DNA of 64,000 nt. It comes from Ligula intestinalis. Its lineage: Eukaryota > Platyhelminthes > Cestoda > Diphyllobothriidea > Diphyllobothriidae. The position numbers and the translations under genes are program-made. A model generated the notes under the pieces. The model searched no databases. It had not been told where the DNA came from and saw nothing but the letters and a program-made list of their open reading frames with translations. The stretch spans positions 12,741,962-12,805,961 of the forward strand of contig JAYGXS010000002.1 of assembly GCA_036362985.1 (NCBI GenBank), written 5' to 3'. The stretch's first letter is position 1; the number at the start of each line of letters is the position of its first letter. Positions 46,501-57,294 of the stretch are shown here, piece after piece.

Positions 46501-47870
46501 CAACTATGTAATTTCAACGGACACAAACTTGCCCCGGTTTAGATTGAGTGTTGAATGCACTGCAAAGCTTACTCATACTTCCCAGAAATGTTATCCAAAA
46601 ATCCGAGGGTAAAAGAAGCGACTTTTGGCGGCATTTAAGAACATGAAGAAAAGAATTTTGTTTTTTGAAACGGTGTATGCCGGGAAAATGATCAGATGGG
46701 TAAATGAGAGTATCACATCAGAGAATGTTAAAAGCTGCTCGCAAAGGTGGCGGTGATATGTTTATTACTTTAAATTGTATTTGGGCGATGACAACCAAAA
46801 TTAAAATCTGGAATATTTTGCAGAGGATATAGACTGTTAACCCTAGGTACAGTTGAGGGGTGGGATTCTGATCTCAAATAACGCGGCATTTTTGGTCCTA
46901 AGGTACTGCGTATTTTCACGCACAGCGTACGCGTATAGAATTATTGTGCCCAAAGTGCAGCATAATCGAAATATGAGTTGTTCATTCTGAGGGCTACTGG
47001 AGTTACCTACGCTGCAAAGTATTTTCGAAGTTAGCAGTTGCTCAATATATTTGCAGTAAGGCCTTATCTCACGAACAAAGGAAAACTTTCTGCAGTAAAA
47101 GTCTTCCAATTAGGAGGTTTTACGATCGTTAAATGTCCATGCATAATACATGGTATCCATCAATTTACTGAATTTGCCTATAAAATGTACAACATTTTCC
47201 ACATTCATTGCAAAGAAAGGGTAGCTTTCGATCTTAAAAAAGTTGCCATATTGCCGAATAATTTTCTAACCTAGTGACTGCCATACTCGAATTCAAGGTT
47301 TAGAAACTGTGCACTGTGTGCATCTTGTTAAAGGAAAAGCACGTTTTCACCTTAAGTCAGCAGAAGAGGTTACCTAGTATTCACCAAATACTGAAATAGA
47401 CTTGAAATATATTGTATGCAGTATAGGCAGCACTACTAAATTGACGGATAAGATTTATAACGGATGAAGACCTAACAATCGCAAATAAGCTCATAATTAG
47501 CAACTAATTTCAAACTAAAAGCTAACTTTTCTTCAATTATAAAATTTAAAAAACGCGTAATTTGCTATCAAATATGTGCAAGAAATAAATTTTTCGTCAA
47601 TGTTTTGCATAACATATATTTGAATTTATAAAGGCAGTCAAAATCAATGATAAAAAGGCATACCACTTAAGTAGTCAGTTTAACAATATATACGTTTTGC
47701 TAGGAGTCGGAACAAAGCTCGTTAAAAAGCCAGCTTCCTATCCTTACTGAAACTACTTCAGAATATACTACACGATAATCAGTATCACAACTGGAGTCAA
47801 TTCTGAGTAGCCAAAGAGTATTAGTCTTTCGCATATGTCGAAATATTGCATGATCAACGGCGTCTACTCT
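42355..47870. repeat. R6 repeat mosaic bounded by inverted ends
   Basis: 42355-42480 is the reverse complement of about 47750-47865 (shared blocks gataatcagtat and tctttcgcatat), and another end of this type is at 61145-61260. Inside are two direct R6 bodies (42720-43170 and 47275-47710) and a direct pair of about 370-bp units (44740-45110 and 46040-46440, shared tcacttagactgaata and ggaactttgcgttg). All frames are short. Either one large old element with internal duplications or several nested elements would explain it. Confidence 0.5.
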
Positions 47871-47874
47871 TCAT

Positions 47875-49460
47875 ATGAAATGTCGCAAAATGTCATTATG
47901 TTTATATTTAACGCGGTCAAAGAACCCTGTCCAAAGATTTCAATACATAGAATACAATCAATGAATATAATTTACTGAAATGAAACGCTCAAAAATTATC
48001 AAGAGATATAATTTGTCACTCTGTTGGGCATTTGCAATGAAAAACAGTACCTAGAACCAAAAAATGTACTAAAAACCTATTCCGGTATGCATATTAAAAA
48101 AGTTTTTTTCAGTTCCAGCAAAGGCGTAGCCCTTTTTTTAAGATAAGTTAAAAAATGGTCAAAATTCTCCATCTTCTCTTAACGTTCAAACAGGTAAAGT
48201 ACATAAATATGCGACACTGAAGTATCTAACTAAAGTGTTTTCTCAATAAGTACTTTGTTATAGGAAGTTTTTTAAATCTTTGGGACAGCAATATCAAACT
48301 TTTGTTGCGAACGTTCTTTTTTGTTCGATAATGTATTTTTCTGTTTGAAGTATTTTTCTAAACATGTCACACATGACATTCTTCATAGAAACTAACATAA
48401 AAAACGGATTTTTTAAGTAAATTCAATCAATCTTTTTTATCAAGAAGGTTTTGATTTATAAGTCGAACGGAATCTGAAATGATCGAGGAAAGCTTGAAAA
48501 CACTGAAAACGCTGAAAAATTCATTGACATTTAGAAGTCCATATGTAAGAAATTGAAATAAAATATCAATAGTATGTTTCAAATAGTTTGACTCAGAAAA
48601 TTTCTATTTATATGAAGAAAGTGGTGTGATTATAAGTTAAACTTAAGAAAAGACTTAAATCTATTATTGTAATACATAGGTATATGTACGCCTAAGGAAT
48701 TTGAGGATAATTAAGAAAATTTCGTTTTTCTTAACAAAGAACTAATACTTCTTCTCTTTTTTAAAAGTACCACATTTGCCTCATATTGTTCAGCATTAAT
48801 TCTAAGTTTTCGTATATGCCTTAATGCCGGTTTGCGAGAGCATATCAATATTTCGCAAAATTTCTGCATCTTGCACGATTTCGACGACATACTTTCTTTG
48901 GTTACAGGGATATTCAGCTGGTCGAAATTCTTTTCATAAACGGAAAGCTCAAATCATAACCAGCAGATACTTTAATCCCTATGCATTTTAAAGGGCATCT
49001 GCTACCGGAAAGGAAATGGATGTACGCTCCGTCCGGAAACATTAACATTTCTACTAAGGGCGTGTCCCTTTTTTGCTCTCCCTAGTGGACTCAAAATTAA
49101 GTCACTGAAGATGGGGAGTATTGATACCCCATCAGATATTCTGTCGTATTCAGTTGGGCGGAGTCGAGAGGTAAAAAAATGCACCAGCATATCTTTAAGT
49201 GTATCAACACAATTAAGGAAATTTTTTGCATGCAAATGAATTAAAACATCGTCGTATGTTCATATGTATAGTGGCAGATACAGGTACAACGATCTGTTAG
49301 GGGACACACTCGTCCATCCATGTTTCCATTAGAGCTCTCACTCGCGCCTCCACCGCGAGGCGGCTAAGGATATAGGCAGAAGGATATTATTGACAAGTGT
49401 GACCTCCAACCGATCACTACACGCGTATCTGCTACTGTATATCGCCGATCTAATACTGGC
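47875..49460. other. AT-rich sequence with no recognisable gene
   Basis: Very AT-rich with many T runs. No frame above 80 codons and no repeat partner found. Confidence 0.45.
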
Positions 49461-49467
49461 AAGACAG

Positions 49468-49650
49468 TGAGCTCGTAGCTCAATGGTTAGGGCGTTTGAC
49501 TCTGATCAGCGATGCTGTGAGTTTGAAGCTCGGGTTTGACACAACCTAGGTCTGTGTATGAATAGCTGACGACGGCTGATAAGCCAGAAATGGCCATCCT
49601 AGTCTCCCTTGTCTTGTCCTGTAATTTTTCTCTGCCAATATGCATATATA
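49468..49650 (+). mobile_element. tRNA-derived SINE with hammerhead-like core, copy 5
   Basis: tRNA-like head: A-box tagctcaatggttag (about 49475) and degenerate B-box gtttgaagctc (about 49521). Then ctgacga (49566-49572), 14 nt forming a perfect ggct/agcc stem with a gata loop, gaaa (49587-49590), tggccatcc and tctcccttgtctt. An internal pol III promoter of this kind would be read by RNA polymerase III. It is not a functional tRNA gene: the second half does not close an acceptor stem. Confidence 0.8.
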
Positions 49651-49654
49651 TAGC

Positions 49655-51285
49655 GTGTAATTCGCAATTCCCAGTCTCTATATATTGGTCAGGCTGCTTT
49701 TAGGGTTAATCATCTGATATGCTGCATTCCCGTCATCCTTTGATGAGCTTTATTCCTTATTACTGTTCTTTCTTGTTCTTTTTGATTTGTAGATAAGAAA
49801 GGCTTCATTATTGCGATATGATGATAATAGTCGGGAGTATTTATAATAAACCATGAGGTAATACGCCAAGCTTGTGCTGAAACCTTTCAAATTTTGGACG
49901 TTTAAATTGTTCATAACAGGTTGGGAATATGGTCCACCACCAGAACCAGAAGTCTGAAGAAACTGGATATTTATCGCTTAATCCATGATTTGGAAGAGCG
50001 TCAGCTGAAATCGTGAAAGGAGGGGGTGGGTAATTGGCACAAAAAATGAAAAATAAGGGCAAATATTAACAGAAAACTGCACGAACGCGTATGCCTTCTG
50101 TAGACACCTATCTACGTAGTTCAGCTTAAGGCATAGCGATAAGTATAGTAACGTTAAGTAACCCGTTGGCTTTTAATTAGTCATCCTTTTAGCTGCCTGT
50201 GTAAATAACTTACAGAAGAACATCACCGTTTTTCTAGTGTGTATAGTGTCCACAGCTCTTTTATTTCTATTTCCCCCAAAGCATACATGAAAATATTACA
50301 TATTACATTATATTTAGTCTGACGATGAACACGTGATACTTTTTCAAAAATTCACGAGTACAACTCGATTTTCCAAAGATCTTTTTTCATCATATCATCT
50401 CAGAATGCAACTTACTTCACTTATCCAATATTAAATCCCGTAGGAAATGCCATAGCCTTCGAATTAGCTTTTTAAATGAGTGGATGGTATAATGTTTTGA
50501 AACTCAATTTAAAAAAATTTAATGTGAGGCATAAGATGTGTCTAGCGGTGTTTCAAGTTAATGAACTAACTTCTGAAACGGGTGCCTAACACTGACATTT
50601 GTTTCTTTACGCGTTCTCACGAAAACGCCTTATAATGCTTCTAACTAGTATGCTCTGGAGGCGAAATCAGTACATTTACCCTTCACATACGTATAAACTT
50701 TCAAAGACCGGACCTTATCCGCCTCTTAAATGACCCTGCTAGGAAAATGGCATTAACGTCCTATAGGAAGAATCCGTTCTCGTATAATGGTAAATTTTTG
50801 CCCAGAACTGTTGGTCAAAATGATTATGAATGCACTCGGACGAAAGATAAAACTATCATGTAAAGGAACTATATTGAGCTGATATTTCCCTGGAGTTTCT
50901 TGGATACACGGTCAAAATGCAGTAGAAATAGACGCAAGACTAGGACAATTGATTAACCTCTGCTCTCCTAGGAGATTTAGCGTCTAGTGCACAAATACCC
51001 AGACTGCTAGAATGTTAAATAGCTTGTCTCTGTTCGTGGCGTTAAACTGGGGATTTATTTCATCCAAGGCGTGGTGTGGCCCCCGAGCCATCGAGTAAAT
51101 ATCGCTTGTGGGTCACCTCTGTTATCCAGGTTAATTTTATATCATTAGATCGCAGTTTGACGGTGTGCCTCACAGCGGGGTGAGCACAGAGAAGATGACT
51201 AGCGCGTAACTAAGGATGAAAAAGTTATACTGCATCTTGCGCGCTTTTCCTTTCTTCACTCAGCTTTCTGATAGAGGGTAGTCTG
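49655..51285. other. No recognisable feature
   Basis: Mixed to AT-rich. No coding or RNA feature that I can support. Confidence 0.45.
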
Positions 51286-51289
51286 CATC

Positions 51290-52250
51290 CAAGCATGCCA
51301 AATACAGTATGGTGAGTGCTGCAAGCAAAATGGCCCTGTTTGTGAAAGGCTGGTGATCACCCACAACCCACCATTAAGCAAGTCTGCAATGCCAATTATC
51401 GTGCAGCCTAATCTCACGCCTTTTCAGTCAAGTCAGCAGACCGGCTCTGTAATGAACTTTTTATCTGACTGCCTACAAAAAGTAGATTCTGTAAAAAATG
51501 GCAACGTAAATAGTATAACTGTAGTTTTTGGCGTAGTTTACCCTCCTCTTATTTTCAATTCAGTAGTTTTAAAGGTGAATCTATTCCTCGTTTCTAGAAA
51601 ACGAAGATACAGTTTTCCTGAATTTCACAGATGCAAATCCTTATTTCCCAGAGGAACATCAGCGCATTTGTGCGCTGAACTGCTTACCCCGTTGACAAAA
51701 ATTTATAAAACCATGTTTTATTAGCCTGCAATCATCAGCTTGATGTGCTTACGTGCTGTGTTTTGCTCTAATAAATTAGCTGTGTAGCAAATGATTCTTC
51801 AGCACCGGCATCGCCTGTTAAACCTCAATGGAATGCAATGAGAAAAATAGGAGCATCCCGTGCGCACTTCACATTACTCGTGTGTAGCTCTGTAGGGGAA
51901 TTTATTTTCCGTTTAAAGAAGAAGGAGATGCGGTGTTTATGCTTGAATTTGTCTGAAGTCTACGGATGCAAAACCCGATTCCCCAGAGGGCGCCTAGCGC
52001 CTTTTTGTCGCTGGTATTAATGACCTCGTTGTGAAAAATGTGGGTTTGTGCGTGTTTGGGTTACCCTGCGATTATCATCTTGACGTATGGAACAAACGAT
52101 GCCTGCATGTACGTATTTTGGTTTAATATATTAGCTGTAAAGAAAATGGTTTTCAGCACCACACCCTGCAACACCTCAGTGGAATGTAGGGAGAGAAAAA
52201 TAGAAGCAGCTCGTGGGCTCCACATTAATCACTTGGCCTTTGGTCACAAC
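51290..52250 (+). repeat. Tandem ~350-bp units
   Basis: 51595-51880 and 51940-52240 align in direct orientation: shared blocks include cggatgcaaa or agatgcaaa followed by a ttccc.agagg block, cctgc(a/g)at.atcat, cttgatgtg/cttgacgta, attagctgt and ttcagcacc. A separate short match, acagtatggtgagtgctgca (51306-51325), also occurs at 45330-45349. Frames of 123, 60 and 73 codons in the units are not conserved. Confidence 0.6.
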
Positions 52251-52529
52251 ATAGCCTGAGTCACGACGCCACGTAAATCATTCTAAATGGATGGATTCAT
52301 TGAAAACACATCGCATTCCTTCGCACACCAACTTCCACTGATTTACAGGGATAAGCATACTTGGTGCCTGGGCGGAGTGTCATTAGCTTGGGAATGCAAG
52401 CCTGTTCCCGCAGTCTGAGCTCTTTATTCTTTGAAACCAACAATGCGATTCCGGTAGAAGTAAATATGCGAATTCCAGGATGCAGTTCAGAAGAAGTAGA
52501 AGATGCGATCAGTGGAACAAAAATGTTAC

Positions 52530-52580
52530 TATCCTGACGTTTCGGATTCTATCGAAAATCCGTAATAATAGGTAACTGTA
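52530..52580 (-). ncRNA. Decayed hammerhead core, left end of PLE-C
   Basis: Minus strand: a tattatta sequence in place of CTGATGA, 19 nt with a 5-bp ggatt/aatcc stem II, then GAAAC (52543-52539) and GTCAGG. The same first-box change is present at 17.35 kb. The stem and second box are intact. Confidence 0.5.
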
Positions 52581-52619
52581 GGATACTGACGGACATGCGC
52601 AGCCGGGTATGATACATGC

Positions 52620-53280
52620 ACAGATGGCATTGATGAGCTCTTCTTTAGGCGAGGGACGTAGCAGAAGCAGTCAGCCACCGGTTACGCCCCTTTCTCTTGG
52701 AGTTGGAGTTGCGCATAGACCAGAAGCAACCATCAGGCGCCGAGTCATGAAATCAAAAGACCCACTGTCACGGCAAGAAACGGTTGAGGCAGTTTACCGA
52801 ACCTGGTGCGGTTGTGAATAAAGCAACTACGGAGGAGGAATCGGGAGATTACTCTGGACGCGAATGGCCGAGCACGCAGTGGCGGTGAGGTTGCAGCTCA
52901 CTCGACGGGACCTGGCCATATTATCAAGTTCAACGAGGCCGAAATCCTCGCAAGAGATGACAACCGCGTAAGCCGTGAGCGGCTCAAGTCATGGTTCACA
53001 GGCCCACTGTCCATCAAAGAGCGCAAAGATCTGCGTTCCCATACAGCGTACTGAGACATTGCCTAAGCTAGAGAATCAGTCACGTGGGAAGGGCCGGGCC
53101 CAGCAGCAATGACAACCACAATTCTGACAACAGCGAGCATAACTGTCACGCAATTATCAAGCCCGCATTCGACACGGACAAGGAAATTGCGGCAATTAAT
53201 GAGTCGAACGCGAAGTGTCAAGCCATCACCGCACGAATTGAGACCCCAAGTGGTGGCTTCAGGAGAAGATAATTATAGTA
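52620..53280 (+). pseudogene. PLE group C GIY-YIG and C-terminal tail
   Basis: GVGVAHRPEATIRRRVMKSK (linker, about 52699-52758) leads to RQETVEAVYRTWCGCE (GIY strand with the CSCG-type Cys pair), a stop, then SNYGGGIGRLLWTRMAEHAV (about 52824-52883) in a shifted frame. The YIG turn reads YGG. The tail CHAIIKPAFDTDKEIAAINE (about 53139-53198) is shared with 11.3 and 17.5 kb. At least two frame changes. Confidence 0.8.
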
Positions 53281-53344
53281 GGCCCATGGATGACCGCTAC
53301 GATCTGAATACCACGCAGTCTGTGCATGTCTTACACTATACTAT

Positions 53345-53395
53345 GGTTATCTCTGATTAAGGAGTCTCAACGGAATCCGAAACGTCAGCAAAATA
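53345..53395 (+). ncRNA. Hammerhead-like core, right end of PLE-C
   Basis: ctgatta (53351-53357), 19 nt, gaaac (53377-53381) followed by gtc. Stem II (gga.t/gaatcc side) is partly paired. The G to T change in CUGAUGA should abolish cleavage. aaaataaaagtc follows, as at other PLE ends. Confidence 0.6.
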
Positions 53396-53559
53396 AAAGT
53401 CTTGTATCAACGATCGCATCTACTTCTGAATGAGATTGAGGTCCAAACTACCAACAAAAATCGAAGGAATTACGATGTTGCAGGCGGAGACAACCATACC
53501 TCTTCTCAGTGGCGAAAAAATAAACTCGATATCTATTTGGCCTTTTAAAGGCTGTGAAT

Positions 53560-53880
53560 TTTTCACAATTGGGTCAACTGAATTAAGCAATCTGCCAACT
53601 CCCTCCAACAATTAAGTAAGCCTACTCGTCATCCTGATGGATGAGATGAGTGTTTAGGAAATCCAGCCTGGACAGTCAGCTTGCTGTATCCCTGATGGTG
53701 GATTCCACACGAGCAGAAATTCGGGCAGGCAAAATCGATCCAATTGTGAGTAAATTCACGGTTCACGGTGAATCTCATAGCCAGACAGGTAGAATGGTGT
53801 CTGCGCAATAGTTTTCCCTGCGGTAAGAGTTCGACTCCATCGTGGCCGTAAATTGTTCACAATTGGGTCAACTGAACATA
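53560..53880 (+). repeat. tRNA-like SINE family 2
   Basis: Two occurrences of a tgtgaatttttcacaattgggtc-like core (53560-53582 and 53852-53875), plus a related caattgtgagtaaattca at 53740. A B-box-like gagttcgactcc lies at 53826-53837. Related to 6820-7150 in the other orientation. Confidence 0.5.
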
Positions 53881-54427
53881 AGGTGAATGCTCTTCCAGCC
53901 CCAAGGTCGGTTATCAACATGCGCACAGGCAAACAACAGCGTTGTCTGAACAGCTTCCCAATTAAAAGTGACGTTTGAATGGAATTTTTCGAACGAGTGC
54001 CGTATTTTGGATTTTTTTAAAACAATTCTCAAATGAATGTACATGAAAAGCACTAAAACTGTTTTAGTATTTTACGAGTGAACGAAGTGCCATATTTAAC
54101 TTTCGAACGTGCTGGTCCTTAGGGGTTATTTCAAAACTGATTTATCCCTTTAGAAAATACCTGATAACTTGATAACCACAACTTTTCTGTCGCGAATATT
54201 TGCATTCACTTATATTGGAAGAAATCGAATCGGTTTCCTTCAAATCTCGATCGCACGACGCAATGTAATCATTGCATGGCTACAATTTTTTAAATCTTAG
54301 CTTATGCAATCGTTCTCGGTAAAATGAAATGATCCATGCGTTAAAACAGTACGGCTGATCTGCCGATGACATTTTCGTCATCGCCCAAACAGAAACCGAT
54401 GTAAATGCGCTTCTATATACTGTTAAT

Positions 54428-54559
54428 CAAGAGAAGAAGACGCCTTGATGGCTAGAGCAAGGCTTTTATTCGCCTGGCGTTTCAACATCCGTCCCGGATT
54501 TATCATCAGAGACATAAGCATAAAAAGTTAGCAGAAAACCGTTACCCGTTACCGTTAAT
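54428..54559 (-). mobile_element. 132-bp hammerhead-bearing insertion
   Basis: Flanked by actgttaat (54419-54427) and accgttaat (54551-54559), an 8-of-9 target duplication. On the minus strand it consists of a short leader, a hammerhead core and a 3' aataaaagcc segment, with no room for a protein. It could be a severely truncated PLE 3' end or a small non-autonomous retrozyme-like element. Confidence 0.7.
54474..54514 (-). ncRNA. Hammerhead ribozyme core in the 132-bp insertion
   Basis: Minus strand CTGATGA (54509-54503), 19 nt, GAAAC (54483-54479) then GCC. Stem II atcc/ggat with a gggac loop is paired. Both boxes are intact; the following triplet is GCC rather than GTC, which would not be a good NUH site at that position. 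Confidence 0.7.
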
Positions 54560-54914
54560 AAAGCACACCCTTCCATTATGTTAACCTGGGGGGTGAAGAT
54601 GACAGGATTGCTTCCTTTCTTGGATGTCTTTTTATGTCGAAAACATAATGGTGGCGTCCAAAAGAGCGTTTATCGAAAGTAAATCTGGTCCGGACATTAC
54701 ACAAAGTTTAACAGTTTTGTACCTAACCAACAGAAGGGTTACTTAGTCCGCTGCTTAGCGCAAAGAGTCAGAAAAATGTGCTCTGAAGACATAAGTAAAA
54801 AGAGCTACATAAATGCCAGGACCTGCTTAAAAAGAACAGATAGCCGGACAGATTCATCAACTAGAATTCTACCGGATATCCCACCTACATTTAAACTCTA
54901 AAAAATTCCCGGTG

Positions 54915-55875
54915 GCATTCACCGTTTTTTTCAAACGTTATTTATAACCCTTATGGGGATCTGAGCACACATTCCCTGCATCTGCGGTCACCGCCATTTT
55001 GTGATGACGCTGAAAAAAGCGCAATTGCGTAGAGCTTTCAACATACCCCACATCTGAGGCAATAAGGAGGCGACCTATTTCTACAAGTCGAACAGAACGA
55101 TACTGGAAACGCTGTTCGCTTCCCCACAACGCCAGACGTAAATGGTATACACAGATGTTTTTTGATCTCCACAGGCAGTTGCTTCTGCCTATTTTGAAAA
55201 AATTGACATAGGTTCATGCATTTACACACAGAAGCGAACATTCCCAACAAAACATATGAGTGCATGCAAAGCCGGCGCCAAAATTCGTTTGCAGACAGGG
55301 TTGCATTCTAAAAGGTTTACACAGTTTGCGTCATGGTTATTTTGGCTCTCATCTCACTATCTTCAAGCTGCATTTTTTTGCGGTAATGGATACTTTTTAC
55401 TGTTTCCGTCCATTATTAACCCTCCTGCCCTCCAATTGCTAAACCGAACGAGACGATTTTAGTGGGGTTACTGCTAGATGCTTATTCAATATAGGCACAC
55501 AGTAAGCTCTTCTAGCTTCTGTAATAGCGATTCTGTCAATAAGCCAGAGTAAGTAAGTTCCAGTGGAGTTTCTTCGACCTGCTTATAGATGTTTCTTTTC
55601 GATGAGACACAATCGAGGTTACGTGAGAGTGCTCTCTAAAGAGAAGCAGGCTCACAATTCAAGTAACCCCGAAGACAGAACGCATAGCGTGCGATATCTA
55701 TTCAAGATCAACAGACACAGGATGACTACCAAAATACCTGCATAACCAAATTATGTTTGAAAAGTCAATTTGGCAAACATATGTTTCAGCAACTCTTCAT
55801 TATGCCAAAACACTTGCAGGGATAATGAAAACTGTACACTTGAACAAGGTTAATAAGGGTAGTTTGATTACAGTT
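54915..55875. other. No recognisable gene
   Basis: Short frames only. A segment near 55815-55850 (cttgcagggat...aacaaggttaataaggg) resembles 59500-59550, too weakly to call. Confidence 0.4.
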
Positions 55876-55879
55876 CATC

Positions 55880-56780
55880 GTTTACAAGCCGTATGCATGG
55901 CGAGATCGGCGTTTAGAGTTTCTTGTGTTGGGAAATGTGATGAAGTTGGGTAAGGGTTTGGGCGTTGATCAGGAGGGAGAGACATGGAGTGATAATTGCT
56001 ATTATTTGCACGAAGCGAACGACTGTCACTAGGGGCTGGGGGTGAAATGCGATCGTACCTTGGCGTCGGGGTCGGCCAGGGAAGTGCAAGGGTTTGTATC
56101 AGCATCTTCTGACAACACAAAACTAGACTCGCTAGCCATATGGCCAGTGCTTCGGCTGTGGCAAGCATTCGTTTGCATAGGCCCTTGGAGAAGTTAGCTG
56201 GTGTCCTGTAGAAAACCTGAAAGGTTTTATTAGTATTGACTCAATTATTCTTATCGACAAGGTGTTTGAGAATAGAAATCGAGATCGATCTGGTTCCGCC
56301 TTTACTTAACCAGACCGGTATGTGCTCACGTACCCTCTTTTCCAGGTGCCTTGTTGCTTGGCCGATGTGTCCAGCTCCACAGGAGCAAATGAAAAAGCAA
56401 ATGCACGTGGATTTGGCCTTCAACAGGACTCGTTCTTTACACCCCAACTGTAGGAAGGGAGAATTCGTGAAGAACACGCGTAAGTTCGCCAAAGAGAAAG
56501 CGATTGCGATCGCAGTTCTCAGGCGTCTCCTGACCAGCTCGCATGTTGTATCGTCTCAGAAGGACCTTTCTGTGGTTTCGTCCGTTGGAAATGGGTACTG
56601 TTACAAAGTAATTACTCGCAACCAGGTCATGAGGATCCGAGGCAGAGTTAATTCCGACGAGAAATCTGTTTTTCGTGCCTATTCTAATCATGTGAAGGAA
56701 TCCAGTCTCTAATTTTACTGTCAACCTTAACCGAGGAACTTGGAGAAGCACACCCAGCATCAGCAAGAGAAGCAGCAAAG
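55880..56780 (-). pseudogene. PLE group F RT end and GIY-YIG pseudogene, copy 2
   Basis: Minus strand: AGQETPENCDRN, FGELTRVLHEFSLPTVGV (about 56490-56440), then ICSCGAGHIGQATRHLEKRV and REHIPVWLSKGGTRSISISI, LKHLVDKNN to 56241. After a stop come KTFQVFYRTPANFSKGLCKR, LATAEALAIWLASLVL and a Pro/Ser-rich end (to about 55875). The GIY strand has the Cys pair CSC and the YIG strand reads HIG. This is the fullest group F copy. Confidence 0.75.
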
Positions 56781-56944
56781 GCCGTCACGGCAAACTGCGA
56801 CGCCAACTACATCAGCACTATCGAAAACAAAAAAAGAGTTTGGGAAATCGTTGGTGACTCTGACACACGGAAGCCAGATGAGCAGGATTTTCCTTGGTGG
56901 CGCACATATGTTCTTATATATATATAAATGCCTACACAATTAAT

Positions 56945-57125
56945 TTCTGTTAGGATTACGATTATTATAGTGTTAGGTTTATGAGTAGGGTAAGGGTAAG
57001 TGTTAGGGTACGATTTAGGGTTATGGTTAGAGTAAGGGTTAGAATTAGGTTTAGGGTTAAGGGTTAGGATAAAGGTTAAGGTTATGGTTAGGGTAAGGGT
57101 TGGGGTAAGGTTGGGATAGTGATAT
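56945..57125 (+). repeat. Degenerate telomere-like TTAGGG tract
   Basis: About 180 bp of variant hexamers: ttaggg, ttaggtt, taagggt, gggttaagggttagga and so on. TTAGGG is the flatworm (and general metazoan) telomeric unit. The order is irregular, so this is an old interstitial tract or a telomere-derived minisatellite. A (ta)n run lies just before it at about 56916-56926. Confidence 0.85.
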
Positions 57126-57294
57126 CGCATGTAAAATACCCCAAGTTTCTGTCTTACAGGAAGCGTTGGAGTAGGCATTCAAATATAAATAAGAAAATAT
57201 GTGTGCTACCAAGGAAACTCCTGCCACCAGATATTTGCAAATTGCCAATACAAGCGAACATACGAGTCCCAGGAGGTATTTGAGACGTGAACTA

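Larger units (their letters stand above)
52480..53440 (+). mobile_element. PLE group C, compact element with inverted ends
   Basis: Left end 52490-52620 and right end 53345-53430 are inverted relative to each other; the outermost segment reads cttctgaa/ttcagaag with gatgcgatc/gatcgcatc. Between them lies an RT-less element that starts in the inter-domain linker and runs through GIY-YIG, the charged ORF tail and the 3' hammerhead. At about 0.95 kb it is the smallest PLE here with both ends. Confidence 0.8.
54340..54910 (+). pseudogene. PLE-type RT pseudogene split by a hammerhead insertion
   Basis: Reads SADDIFVIAQTETDVNALLY (about 54369-54418; a Y.DD-type catalytic box with both Asp) up to TVN at 54427. 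It then resumes after the insertion: KAHPSIMLTW, LLPFLDVFLCRKHNGGVQKS (about 54608-54667), VYRK, then in shifted frames TLHKFNSF-like and VRKMCSED-like strings. The RT frame is the same on both sides of the insertion. The LPFLDVF and (V/I)YRK motifs are typical of PLE RTs. Which endonuclease group it belongs to is not settled; group F is possible. Confidence 0.75.

Noticed and set aside
49468..49545. tRNA gene
   Set aside because: A and B boxes are present but the cloverleaf does not close, and the sequence continues into the SINE body shared by other copies.
56807..57178. 123-codon frame rich in Pro, Asn, Thr and Tyr
   Set aside because: It is the reverse-strand translation of the TTAGGG-like tract.
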